A stretch of DNA of 64,000 bases from assembly GCA_963709175.1 (NCBI GenBank), contig CAVPVK010000012.1, positions 620,001-684,000 of the forward strand, written 5' to 3'. The first letter of the stretch is position 1. Each line of letters starts with the position of its first letter. The notes beneath the pieces are model-generated. The model ran no database searches, was not told the DNA's origin, and saw only the letters and a list, made by a program, of their open reading frames with translations. The DNA is from JANXQG01 sp963709175. Its GTDB lineage: Bacteria; Planctomycetota; Planctomycetia; Pirellulales; Thermoguttaceae. This document shows positions 55,047-63,979 of this stretch, in pieces. The position numbers and the translations under genes were made by a program.

Positions 55047-56444
55047 TTATCGCCAATAATACCGTGCAATCTCGGCTTGCCAGGTGGCCCCCACGCCTAT
55101 CAGCACGGCCACGATCGCCACGGCCGGCACGAGCCGCTGGGCAAATTTGCTTGACGCCCGTGATGCCTTGGCCCGCAGTGGCAACAGCAGCAGCGGCAGT
55201 ACAGGCACGAAGTAGCGCGATTGGACTCCGTGGATCGGGTTGTCGCCCACGCGGTGCCACATAAGGTAGGTCAAAGTGCCGATCGCGAATAGGACCAGCA
55301 AATAGACGGCAAAGGCTACCGCGCGTTGATGCCGCGACACACGAAAGTCTTGCCCACTGCCATCCAGCGCCGCCGCTGCCAGCAGCGCAAACCAATACAC
55401 GTAGTAGACGTAAGAAGCCAGCCAGAGCGTACCCCAACCCAGCGTGGCAATCACGCCCGAGTAGAGCCAAACGTCGGTGATCCGGTCCAGCACGTGCTTG
55501 CAGAAGTAAACCGGGTGCGCAACAATCCATCGCACCTGTCCCGGCGGATCGACGCCAGGACGCAGCGGCACGTAGAGCCCGCGCACCGAGAGCAGCCACA
55601 AGAAGCTGGCGGCCAGGGGAATGGCGATAAACCCCGCCCGCATCCGCCAGCATTGCCGCTGCCCGCCGAGTTTTTCTTCAGGGACCATGAACACGAGAAA
55701 GGCAATCAAGACATAGGCGGGCTTGACCAATGCCAGGAGTAACAAGACAGTTCCCAGCCATGCGAGGTCGCCGCGGCTGACGGGCCCGTCGCGCAGGGCC
55801 AAGCGGACGATCACGGCGATGGACAAGAGCGAGAAGCCAATGGAGAGGGCGTCGGCCGAGACCGATGCCGCCAGGAACATCGACATCGGCATCAGCGCCA
55901 CCAGGCTCATCAGCCATTTCTGCACCGGCATGACCCAGACGGCCGTCGCCGCCAGGAGCAGATAGGCCGTCAGCGTGCCGATCCGCGCGATATACAGCTC
56001 TCCCAGGGCCGTGCTTTTTGGTCCCCGCGTGATCCACATGGCCGCCGCCGCCGGCAAATAGGGGACGGGGCTGAAACGGGCCGCGGCCGGGAACTCGGCG
56101 AATTTTCGCCGCTCGGGGTCAAGGGGAATTGTCGCCACCGTCTTCAGCTTCTCCAACGAGACATGGAATCCGAACTCGTTGCGAATGCCGTCTTGGATCG
56201 CCCCGGAAACCTCGGAAAGCGATGCCGGAAGTTCGCCGCCGGGCTGGACGCTCTCTTTCCACGCGTATACGACCGCTTCCGAGCATTGGTAACTGCGGAA
56301 AAAGTGTTGCCATTCTTCGGGCGCGTCGAACGGCGGCGTTAAAAAAGCCAGGCTGCTTCCAAAAAGCGCCCCTAGGGTCAGTGTGAATACAACCGGCAGC
56401 AGGTCAGGTGTCGTATGGTCACAGTCGCTGGGAAGCTCCGCCAT
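55047..56444 (-). CDS. DUF2142 polytopic membrane protein (glycosyltransferase-like)
   Basis: A 465-residue protein with about 10-12 hydrophobic segments. The start at 56444 (MAELPSDCDHTTPDLLPVVF) is chosen because GGAGG lies eight bases upstream; earlier ATGs at 56510, 56495 and 56474 lack a ribosome site. The first loop has LTPPFDAPEEWQHFFRSYQC, the DUF2142/GT-C-type motif (PPDEPAHF in relatives) with acidic residues suited to metal and lipid-phosphate sugar binding. Near the end SRYFVPVLPLLLLPLRA is also typical. It may transfer or modify a polyprenyl-linked sugar; this is inferred. The helicase gene is directly downstream. Confidence 0.8.
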   Translation of the reverse strand: MAELPSDCDHTTPDLLPVVFTLTLGALFGSSLAFLTPPFDAPEEWQHFFRSYQCSEAVVYAWKESVQPGGELPASLSEVSGAIQDGIRNEFGFHVSLEKLKTVATIPLDPERRKFAEFPAAARFSPVPYLPAAAAMWITRGPKSTALGELYIARIGTLTAYLLLAATAVWVMPVQKWLMSLVALMPMSMFLAASVSADALSIGFSLLSIAVIVRLALRDGPVSRGDLAWLGTVLLLLALVKPAYVLIAFLVFMVPEEKLGGQRQCWRMRAGFIAIPLAASFLWLLSVRGLYVPLRPGVDPPGQVRWIVAHPVYFCKHVLDRITDVWLYSGVIATLGWGTLWLASYVYYVYWFALLAAAALDGSGQDFRVSRHQRAVAFAVYLLVLFAIGTLTYLMWHRVGDNPIHGVQSRYFVPVLPLLLLPLRAKASRASSKFAQRLVPAVAIVAVLIGVGATWQAEIARYYWR

Positions 56445-56710
56445 CCTGGCAGCCTCCGGGCTGGTTGGGTGCATGGGATGAAATACTTCGCCCATTTTAC
56501 CCGAACGCATGTCTTGGACAAATAGCGGTAGGACGCCTCTGCCACCTGGCGGGGCACTCTCTGGGGCGAGCCGGGCGGCGGGTATGGATATCTGCTAGAT
56601 TTGGCAACGGGATAGGTGGCTCTGGCAAACTATGTCTCGGTGCCCGATAATGTGGGCTGATGGCAAAAAGATCTGGGTCGAGTTGTTTCGGCAAAATAGG
56701 ACAAGCAATC

Positions 56711-57748
56711 ATGGGTCCCATACCATTCGCACTATCTTTATCGTTCCTTTGCCTCGCTCCTCTGCTGAGTTCCGCTCAGCCTGTGGGCACGTGGGAGGAC
56801 ATTTCCAGCCTCCAAAGCGGCCAGCTCGGTAAACAACCCTGGCCGGGAGGTTGTGCGGGGGTTGCCGTCAACCGCTTGAACGGTGATGTCATGGTCAATT
56901 TTGTCGGCTTCGGGCTCTGGAAGAGCCCGAACCAAGGGCGCAAGTGGACGCGCCTGGACCATGGGGTCATCAGCGGGCGGGGCGAAAGCGGTTGGTCGGT
57001 GCAGGTCGATCAGAACGATCCCCGGCGGGTGGCCGTGTTCTCGCTGGACGGAGATGCCGGGTATACGGTCGACGGCATCCGTTGGAAGAAGTTCACTGGC
57101 ATGGGGCGAAACTGGGATTTTGGTTCGGTGGATTGGGCTTCTCCCGATGCGCAGGTCATTCTGGCGGGCAAGCACGAATCGGGCGGCGAGGTGTATACGT
57201 CCGCGGACGGAGGAACGATCTGGAACAAGCTGCCGATTATCATGGATCCGGTGGCCAACAAGGATAACTGCATGATCGGCGTGATGGACGCGAAAACCTT
57301 CGTTTACAGTTTCGCCAACGGCATTCAGCGCAGCACGGACCAGGGCGCTACGTGGACCAAGGTGTCGGCATTCCAGCCGCGATCGAAGGTTCCCGTACTC
57401 TTCCAAGGATCGCATTACCTCTGTACGTCAAACGGCTTAATCGTCAGCAAGGACCACGGCGCCACCTGGAAGACCCAGGGCGCATTGGTTGACCTCTGGC
57501 AAGGTCCATTTTTTGGGGCCGACAAGTTAACGATGGTCGCCGCCGGGCCGCATGGCGTTTACAAGACTACCGACGCCGGCCGGACGTGGACGAAGGTTTC
57601 GACTTTGCGCACGAACCTTGATCCGCTCTATACTTTCGGCACGAATTGGTACGGGGGCTATAGCTGGGACCCGGTCAACGACGCCGTCTATGCGACGGCC
57701 ATGGCGCATCCGGCGTTCAAAAAGCAGCTTTTTAAGACTGCCAAGTAA
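56711..57748 (+). CDS. Secreted BNR/sialidase-like beta-propeller protein
   Basis: A 345-residue protein. The ATG at 56711 (MGPIPFALSLSFLCLAPLLS, cleaved near SAQ) gives a clean signal peptide and AGGA upstream; 56660 is an alternative. The body has repeated Asp-box-like blades: SPNQGRKWTRLD, SADGGTIWNKLP, STDQGATWTKVS, SKDHGATWKTQG, TTDAGRTWTKVS. These S-x-D-x-G-x-x-W motifs mark a beta-propeller like sialidases, photosystem factors or Vps10. No catalytic Arg triad is evident, so binding and not sialidase activity is likely. It is convergent with the toroid gene at 57870. Confidence 0.78.
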   Translation: MGPIPFALSLSFLCLAPLLSSAQPVGTWEDISSLQSGQLGKQPWPGGCAGVAVNRLNGDVMVNFVGFGLWKSPNQGRKWTRLDHGVISGRGESGWSVQVDQNDPRRVAVFSLDGDAGYTVDGIRWKKFTGMGRNWDFGSVDWASPDAQVILAGKHESGGEVYTSADGGTIWNKLPIIMDPVANKDNCMIGVMDAKTFVYSFANGIQRSTDQGATWTKVSAFQPRSKVPVLFQGSHYLCTSNGLIVSKDHGATWKTQGALVDLWQGPFFGADKLTMVAAGPHGVYKTTDAGRTWTKVSTLRTNLDPLYTFGTNWYGGYSWDPVNDAVYATAMAHPAFKKQLFKTAK

Positions 57749-57869
57749 GGCATAGGCCGGAACCGGCTTCGGGGTGCCCGGGGCACGCGCTTTCGGGTCG
57801 CGGGTCGGTTCAGGCAGATCGCGTGCAAATCCCTGCCGGAACTGCGCACGCATGTTCCGGCCCACCGTA

Positions 57870-58907
57870 CTACGGATGGGCAACCGCACGCGACGGCAGT
57901 TCCCCGCAGGCGTACAAGGCCAGGATGGCATAGGCCGTGCCCGCGTACGTGCTCAGCTCGTCGGTCTGGCGCGGCGAGCGGGTGAACCAAGATCCACTGG
58001 CTTGTTGGTGCGTCCTCAACCAGAGCAGGCCCTTTTGCAGTCGAGGGTCATCCGCCGCAATCCGGCCGCCGCGTCGCAACACGTACACGGCAAAGCCGGT
58101 GCCGTAACCATCGCTTGCCGCGCGGTCCATCGCTCCGCCATCTGCACGTTTCCAGTCCCCGAAGCTGGCCATGGACCAGCCGCCGTCGCGGTTTTTCAAG
58201 GCGAACAGTTTGGCTACCGACTGCTTGAGTTGTTTGTCGCCGAGCAATCCGTCCACACTCGCCGCCGCCAGCATGAGCATCCCAAGCTGGTGCATGTTTG
58301 CAGCGGGGTGCGCGCGGAGGTAGCGGCGGATTCCCTCCAGGCCGTTGCCGGCTTGCACGGTGGCGGCATAGTGGTCCGGCGCAATGCCCACGGCGATGGC
58401 TGCCGTCGCCACGCCAAAGTAGTCGTCGATTTCCGATGGCGGATTACCCAATTTGAGCCAGTTCCAACTGCCGTCGGCGCGCTGTAAATCCCAGATCCGG
58501 TCCAGGGTTTTGCGGGTAAGGGGTAGGAGTTTCTTTTCGGTGATCGCGTCATGTTGCGCCAGGGCCGCCGCCGTCATTACCGTCTCGCACACCCGCAACT
58601 GAGGCGTATCGCGGAGGCTGAGCTTTTCTCCGGCTAGCTTGGTGGCGAAGTCTTCCATGGCCTGCCACGTTTCGCGATGCGTCGCGGTCATCGTTCCGAT
58701 CGCCGGCCGGGCGGCCAGATACGCAAACGTGCTGTGGCAGGCAAAACAATGGTCCTCGTGCGCATGGGCGCCGGCATCCAGGTACGCCGTCGCATTGGAC
58801 AACGAAAACGGGGCGACCGCGGTCACTGGATCGGCCGAGGCGGCGCTTGCCAGAGCCAAGACGCACCCAGCCATCCACACGAGAGTCAGCAGTTTGTTCG
58901 CGTTCAT
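57870..58907 (-). CDS. Secreted alpha/alpha-toroid protein with CxxCH motif
   Basis: A 345-residue protein from the ATG at 58907. The signal peptide is MNANKLLTLVWMAGCVLALA, ending near SASA. Close to the mature N-terminus HAHEDHCFACHSTFAYLAAR holds a CxxCH, the heme c attachment motif. The rest is helical with QRADGSWNWLKLG, KNRDGGWSMASFG and HQQASGSWFTRSP, the QW-like repeats of the squalene cyclase/prenyltransferase toroid. The DxDD motif is absent. In planctomycetes such proteins often accompany cytochrome-type domains, so electron transfer or substrate binding is possible. A related protein without CxxCH lies at 14974-16206. Confidence 0.75.
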   Translation of the reverse strand: MNANKLLTLVWMAGCVLALASAASADPVTAVAPFSLSNATAYLDAGAHAHEDHCFACHSTFAYLAARPAIGTMTATHRETWQAMEDFATKLAGEKLSLRDTPQLRVCETVMTAAALAQHDAITEKKLLPLTRKTLDRIWDLQRADGSWNWLKLGNPPSEIDDYFGVATAAIAVGIAPDHYAATVQAGNGLEGIRRYLRAHPAANMHQLGMLMLAAASVDGLLGDKQLKQSVAKLFALKNRDGGWSMASFGDWKRADGGAMDRAASDGYGTGFAVYVLRRGGRIAADDPRLQKGLLWLRTHQQASGSWFTRSPRQTDELSTYAGTAYAILALYACGELPSRAVAHP

Positions 58908-59076
58908 AGATTCGTCCTTCTGGTCCGGACAGACGACGGCGTACTATGGGGAATGGAGGAGCCGCACCCTAACCCGAAGCGCAAGCGAGGGCCGCTAGCT
59001 TGCGCATCGGGTTCGTATTGTCCATCCGCCTGGCCGGTTAATCGTCCCCTTCGTGTCCTTTGTGGTTAAAGAAATG

Positions 59077-59616
59077 CTACGTGTTTTTTGCCATCGCTTG
59101 AAAGATCCCCAGACAGAAATCCGGCAGGTCATCGGGCCGGCGGCTCGATACGAAGTGACGGTCAACCACCACCGGCGCGTCCTCCCAGATTGCCCCCGCG
59201 TTGACCAAATCATCCTTGATCCCCGGCGAACCGGTAACACGGACGCCCCGGTAAACGCCGGCCGAGACGGGAATCCAGCCGCCATGGCAGATCGCTGCGA
59301 TCAACTTGTCAGACGCATGGAAGTCACGAACCAGGCCAAGCACGTGGGGATCGCGCCGCAGCTTGTCGGGCGCCCAGCCGCCGGGAATGACCACACCATC
59401 GAAGTTGGCAGCCTTCATCGTGGCGATTTCGGTGTCGGAAGTTGCCGGGTAACCATGTTTACCTCGAAAATGGCTCCTGCCCGGCGGGCCGGCGACCGTC
59501 ACCTTGGCTCCTGCCTCGATGAGTCGAAGTTTGGGGTACCAGAACTCAAGATCCTCGTAGTCATCATCCAAGAGAATCAGGAATCTCCTCTCGTCCATGG
59601 TCATCAACGATGGCAT
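59077..59616 (-). CDS. DJ-1/PfpI-family protein
   Basis: A 179-residue cytoplasmic protein. The start at 59616 (MPSLMTMDERRFLILLDDDY) has AAGGAG eight bases upstream. The core follows the flavodoxin-like fold: LDDDYEDLEFWYPKLRLIEA with the conserved acidic residue, FDGVVIPGGWAPDKLRRDP, and the nucleophile elbow IAAICHGGWIPVSAGVYRG with Cys and following His. The family includes glyoxalase III-like deglycases and proteases; the precise activity is not known. It stands alone, facing the divergent secreted protein at 59806. Confidence 0.88.
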   Translation of the reverse strand: MPSLMTMDERRFLILLDDDYEDLEFWYPKLRLIEAGAKVTVAGPPGRSHFRGKHGYPATSDTEIATMKAANFDGVVIPGGWAPDKLRRDPHVLGLVRDFHASDKLIAAICHGGWIPVSAGVYRGVRVTGSPGIKDDLVNAGAIWEDAPVVVDRHFVSSRRPDDLPDFCLGIFQAMAKNT

Positions 59617-59805
59617 GGCTTGTCGCTCCTTCCTGCGTTTGCGTTGTTTTGGAGCATCATACCACGTGCCACCGTTGCCGGCCAGGGTACGCTGCTGATC
59701 GACACCCGCCGTCCGGCAGTGTAAGATGTGGACCGGTTATCGGATCAGTTGTCCTGGGCTTTGTGTTCGAACCACTTTTTAACGACATCGTACGAGGAAG
59801 AAGTC

Positions 59806-61082
59806 ATGACGAGCAAATGTGATTATTGGCAGAGTTCGATCTTGCGGGCAGCAACGACCTATCTCTTGGCGTCAGTGGTTGGCGCGTCCGCCTGGACCGT
59901 CGCGCAAGGGCAGGTTTGGCCGTCGCAGCCGCCCAAGGCGTGTCCCTTTCTGCTTTCCAAAACGCTCGGGGGCGTGCTCTTCACGGGGCGGCACAGCGAT
60001 TACCACTGCGGCGACACATGGTACCCTAGCTGGGCCTCCGATGGAAACCTCTATTCGCCCTGGACCGACGGCGAGACGTTGGGGATCGGCTGTTCCTCCG
60101 GCGGCGAACGAGCCCATACGGCCAACGCCGTGTTGATCGGCGATGACCCACTCAAGCTGACGATACGCAACACGTCTCCCCCACAGGAGGCCAGCCCGCG
60201 GCCCTATGAGGGGCGCTATCCGTGCGGGAGCCTGGTCCACAACGGCATCTGGTATTATGGGACATATTGCCTGGGCCCGGCCGGCTCAGTGCAGCATGAG
60301 GGTTTCAACTACAATTGGCCCGTGCTGGGGCCCATGCCCGGTTACCGTATCTCCAGAGACTATGGCAAGACCTGGACGCCCTCGCCGCTTTCGCCCGACA
60401 AACCGCTCTTTCCCGAGCCGAAGAGATTCATGGGCTCGGTGAAGATGGGTTGTCCGCACTTCGTCGACTTCGGCAAGAACATGGTGCACTCGCCCGATGG
60501 CAAGGCCTATCTGCTGGGCATGGGCGCCGAGGAGAACGATCCCAAACCGCGCTACGCGAACTTGAGCTGGATCACCGCCGACCAGATTTACCTGGCTCGC
60601 GTGACGCCCAGCCCGGAGACAATCAACGACGTTACGAAGTACGAGTTTTTCGCCGGGCACAATGCGGCTGGCAAGCCCGTCTGGACGAGTCGCTTCGAGG
60701 ACATCAAGCCGCTGTTGGACTGGAACAACAACATGGGCTGCGCGACGGCCACCTATGTTCCGGGGCTGAAAAAGTATCTGATGTGCGTCACCGACGGCTG
60801 GCCGACCTGCGCAAGATGAACTCCTATATCTTGGAGGCCGACCAGCTTACGGGTCCCTGGCGGCTGGTGGTCTACATGAAGGACTTTGGCGAGCAGGGCT
60901 ACTTCCTCAATCTTCCCTCGAAGTTCATCAGCCCCGACGGCAAGACACTCTGGCTCTGTTATTCCACAAATTTTGCCCCCAACTGGAATGGCATGGCCCT
61001 TAAGGTGAATCCACCTGGCGGCCGATACGGGCTGTGCCTCTTCGAATTAAAGCTGCTGGGGCCGGGTGGGAAGGCCGAGTAA
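59806..61082 (+). CDS. Secreted DUF4185-like protein, frameshifted near 60808
   Basis: The start at 59806 (MTSKCDYWQSSILRAATTYL) follows ACGAGGAAGAAG. A signal-like stretch ends near AWTVAQG. The frame reads TLGGVLFTGRHSDYHCGDTW, then WASDGNLYSPWTDGETLGIG, resembling DUF4185/five-bladed propeller proteins of unknown function. At about 60808-60812 the frame breaks (VTDGWPT then stop). Adding one base (ACC-C-TG) continues LRKMNSYILEADQLTGPW to FELKLLGPGGKAE, ending at 61082, about 425 residues. Without correction the protein stops at 60819. Binding or hydrolysis of a sugar chain is possible but not shown. Confidence 0.72.
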
Positions 61083-61877
61083 ACGCGGCCAGCCTATCTG
61101 CTTGGCCGGCTGGTTAAACCTGCACACAGCAACCAGAACGTCAATTAACAGGCCATTTTTGTTCAGTTGCCGCAAACCCTTGCCCGCATGAGAGATTGGT
61201 GCTGCTTTCTGCGATGGCCATTGGCATAGTGTGACAAAAACGTAACAAACCGTGCCGCGATCTTGCAACGTACCGACAATTCCCCACAGAACTGCCTTTG
61301 GCGAGTCCGATCTCTTCAGCTTGCTAAATAGCTGGTTTATCAGCGGATTTCTTGGCCTGCAACAATAGTAGTCGGGGAGTTGACTAATTCTTGGTTTTTT
61401 GGCACGATTGTAGCATTCAATGCCACTATCATAAAAACCACCCCACCTACGGGCATGAGAAATTAGGTGACTTGCCAACCTCAATGGGTTATACCATTGT
61501 CGCATAAAACGGTGCGTTCCTTGTCGCTTGCCCGTATCGCCTAACCACCTAAGCAGCAGGCAGCGTAAGTACTCCTGAGTCGATCGTCGCAATACCGGAG
61601 AGCTCGTGCGAGAGCTATTTCGTTTATTTGCCATCGAAGTCGGCTCAAGACGGTGATTTGATAAGCGAGTCTCGCACTGCGCGCCCCTGGGCGTGCCAGG
61701 TGTGGTTTCCCTTGACCTTCTCCGTGGCGGATGCGGTGCTCAGATACGGCAACTCATTTGCGCACGCGCAATCTGCAAACGCGCGTGTCTTGATCAACCA
61801 TTGGCGCTAGCCAAGTCGGGGCCGCGACCGGTTCGTAGCAGCTTTCCCTTACACACTCCTTTGAATCGAGGTACCTC
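61083..61877. other. Long intergenic region, AT-richer than its surroundings
   Basis: The 795 bp before the PEP-CTERM gene contain no frame I can support. A minus-strand open frame at 61047-61634 has no family-like content. The only notable signal is the sigma54-like site at 61399-61415. No tRNA or structured RNA was recognised. Confidence 0.5.
61399..61415 (+). promoter_or_regulatory. Possible sigma54 promoter upstream of the PEP-CTERM gene
   Basis: TTGGCACGATTGTAGCA matches the -24/-12 consensus YTGGCACG-N4-TTGCW except one base (TAGCA for TTGCA). GG and GC are ten bases apart, as required. It lies about 460 bp before the ATG at 61878. PEP-CTERM genes in other bacteria are tied to the sigma54 regulators PrsK/PrsR, which makes the site plausible but not proven. 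Confidence 0.4.
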
Positions 61878-62900
61878 ATGACTTGCAACCCTGTTACACA
61901 CGCGAAAAACCTAACCTTCATTCCAGCCGTCGCGTTTGCCGCGATCCTGGCCACGCTCTCTTTAGCCGCGAACGCCGGCACGATCGTAAGCGTTCCCATC
62001 GCAAGCTCGGCGGGCGGAGGAGGCAGCGGCACCAGCGCCAGCGACATGGTCTACGCCCAATACCAGACCGGTGGCGACGGTTGGGGCTGGGCCGGCGGAG
62101 CGGGGGCCGTCCAAGGCAATGCGGCCGTCAACAACTCCGGCGGTTCTACCTCCTCCGCAAATGAAGCCCTCAATTTCAACATCGGTTCGGCGATTGATTC
62201 GTTGAACGCGGAATACGGCGTGGGCGATTGGGAAATCAGTGGCTCGACCTTGAGCTTCGCCTCTTCCTACGCCAAGCAAAACAACTCTCGCTTCGGCGTC
62301 GGCAGCGGCGACTTCAACATCTTCTGGGTGGCAAATAACACCTGGTACCAAAGCGCAGGCACCCCTACCAACCGCGGAACCAACCCCATTTATGCCAACA
62401 CGGCCGCGGAGTTGTTGACCTGGTCCGGAAGCCAGTCGTTGCTCGCTTCCGAAGCGTTCAATGTCCCCCAGGGCGGCACGGGATACGTCGACTTGTCCTA
62501 CTCCCTGGCCAACGACCCGAGCTTCGAAAACGCAGTCTACGCCGCCACCGCTGCCGGGAGCGTTACGGCAAAAGAGTATCTGTCGCTGTATCTCATGGAC
62601 ACCACCGCCGCCGTGACCGGCGGAGCCGATACGCTGGGCATGATCATGTTTACCGGCGGGCAGAGCCAGCCCCTGCCAACTTTGAGCTTGGACGTGGTTG
62701 CCACGCCCGAGCCCTCATCGCTCGCCTTGCTGGCCATCGGGGTCGTGGGGCTTGCCGGCTGTGGCGCCTGGCGAAGAAAAGGTCGGCGATCGACCCTTGC
62801 CGCAGCGGAGCCGACCGCTTCCAGCCAAGGTGACGCACCGCTTACTTTGTCCTTCCCGTGTACCTCTCAATGCATGCAAACTGCGCGGCGGGCGGCATGA
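61878..62900 (+). CDS. PEP-CTERM sorting domain protein
   Basis: A 340-residue exported protein. The ATG at 61878 has GAGG upstream, and a signal peptide (FIPAVAFAAILATLSLAANA) ends near residue 33. The mature part is Gly/Ser/Asn-rich beta-type sequence (SSAGGGGSGTSASDMVYAQY, GGDGWGWAGGAGAVQGNAAV). The sorting tag is at about 276-304: TPEPSSLALLAIGVVGLAGC then GAWRRKGRR, i.e. PEP motif, helix and basic patch. Unusually about 36 more residues follow the basic patch, whereas the tag normally sits at the end. It would be processed by an exosortase (XrtA-type), not present in the window. The DUF1559 gene starts 33 bp downstream. Confidence 0.85.
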   Translation: MTCNPVTHAKNLTFIPAVAFAAILATLSLAANAGTIVSVPIASSAGGGGSGTSASDMVYAQYQTGGDGWGWAGGAGAVQGNAAVNNSGGSTSSANEALNFNIGSAIDSLNAEYGVGDWEISGSTLSFASSYAKQNNSRFGVGSGDFNIFWVANNTWYQSAGTPTNRGTNPIYANTAAELLTWSGSQSLLASEAFNVPQGGTGYVDLSYSLANDPSFENAVYAATAAGSVTAKEYLSLYLMDTTAAVTGGADTLGMIMFTGGQSQPLPTLSLDVVATPEPSSLALLAIGVVGLAGCGAWRRKGRRSTLAAAEPTASSQGDAPLTLSFPCTSQCMQTARRAA

Positions 62901-62933
62901 CGGGCGGGCAGGGCCAGGATTGCCCGGCGACGC

Positions 62934-63917
62934 ATGAGAAAAGGCTTTACCCTCGTTGAACTTCTGGTGGTAATCGCCATCATTGGAATCCTTATTACCT
63001 TGATAATACCGGCAGTCCAGGCGGCGCGGGAAGCAGCGCGGCGCACGCAATGCATGAACCAACTGCACCAACTGGGTGTCGCGGCTAACGCTTACGAGAG
63101 CGCCGCGGGCCTGTTTCCGCCCGGAATCAACCAGTGGTTTTTTCCCGGCGCCGTCACGTATCGGGGTATACCTTTGTTCGTTTACCTTTTGCCGTTCCTC
63201 GATAGCAAGTCCGTGGTGGCCGATTGGCAATATGTCGATCCGATGCGAAATGCAAACCAAGGAAACAGCTCCAATGCGGCGGTGGTCCTGCCGAGCCTGG
63301 TTTGTCCATCGGACGCGATCGCCCAAAATCCAATCCTGTTCGTCGCCCGCGGCTGGACCTATGCCTTGAGCAGTTACGGCGGCAATGGCGGAACGCGGTC
63401 CTATTTCCCGCCCTCGTCAACCGCCGACGGCGTGTTCTTCACGACGGGTCCAGCATCGGAACCGGCGGCGAACCAGGCGGCCGTGCGGCCGGCGAGCATC
63501 ACCGACGGTCTCAGCCACACCCTGCTCTTTGGAGAACGATCGCACTACGACCCGAATTACCAATCGTTCAACGATGCGGGCTTCGCCTCCGACGACCTGC
63601 TCGCCGAATTGGGTTGGTGGGGAGCGTCAACGGACCGCAGGATGATTGGCCACGTGACCATGAGCGGCTTTGTACCGATCAACTACCAGTTGCCGTTTTC
63701 TTATGCCAATCGAGCCGGCCAAACGCCGCCGGCCGACAGCTACGCCGAGTTTCAGGCCACCTACGTCGACATGCGCGTCTGCGCCTTCGGCAGTTGCCAT
63801 CCGGGCGGCGCCGACTTTTGTTTCGCCGACGGGAGCGTGCAGTTCCTGGCAACGGAAACGGACCTTGGCATTTTGCAGGCGCTCTGTACTCGGGCCAACG
63901 GAGACAGCATCCAATGA
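62934..63917 (+). CDS. DUF1559 prepilin-like protein
   Basis: A 327-residue protein of the family greatly expanded in planctomycetes. It begins with a type IV prepilin signal (MRKGFTLVELLVVIAIIGIL), processed after the Gly before FTLVE, followed by a helix (PAVQAAREAARRTQCMNQLH). Further DUF1559 marks are YESAAGLFPPG, FVYLLPFLDS, VCPSD, SITDGLSHTLLFGERS and the terminal H-x-G-G-A-x-F-x-F-x-D-G block (SCHPGGADFCFADGSVQFLA). Such proteins are thought to be surface or pseudopilin-like; function unknown. It probably shares a transcript with the PEP-CTERM gene. Confidence 0.95.
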   Translation: MRKGFTLVELLVVIAIIGILITLIIPAVQAAREAARRTQCMNQLHQLGVAANAYESAAGLFPPGINQWFFPGAVTYRGIPLFVYLLPFLDSKSVVADWQYVDPMRNANQGNSSNAAVVLPSLVCPSDAIAQNPILFVARGWTYALSSYGGNGGTRSYFPPSSTADGVFFTTGPASEPAANQAAVRPASITDGLSHTLLFGERSHYDPNYQSFNDAGFASDDLLAELGWWGASTDRRMIGHVTMSGFVPINYQLPFSYANRAGQTPPADSYAEFQATYVDMRVCAFGSCHPGGADFCFADGSVQFLATETDLGILQALCTRANGDSIQ

Positions 63918-63928
63918 ACACTTCGTGC

Positions 63929-63979
63929 GTCAGGCGTTCCAGCCAGACCGGTCCACTCTGTCAGGCTGGAAAGCCTGAC
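63929..63979. repeat. Palindromic element, family 3
   Basis: The perfect hairpin GTCAGGCT-GGAA-AGCCTGAC lies at 63960-63979. Its 3' arm also pairs 15 of 16 with GTCAGGCGTTCCAGCC at 63929-63944, forming a larger alternative structure. It follows the DUF1559 stop and may be a dispersed repeat or a transcript end. Confidence 0.6.

Noticed and set aside
61047..61634. A 195-codon minus-strand frame in the gap before the PEP-CTERM gene
   Set aside because: Irregular composition, no ribosome site and no recognisable motif; it overlaps the end of the neighbouring gene.
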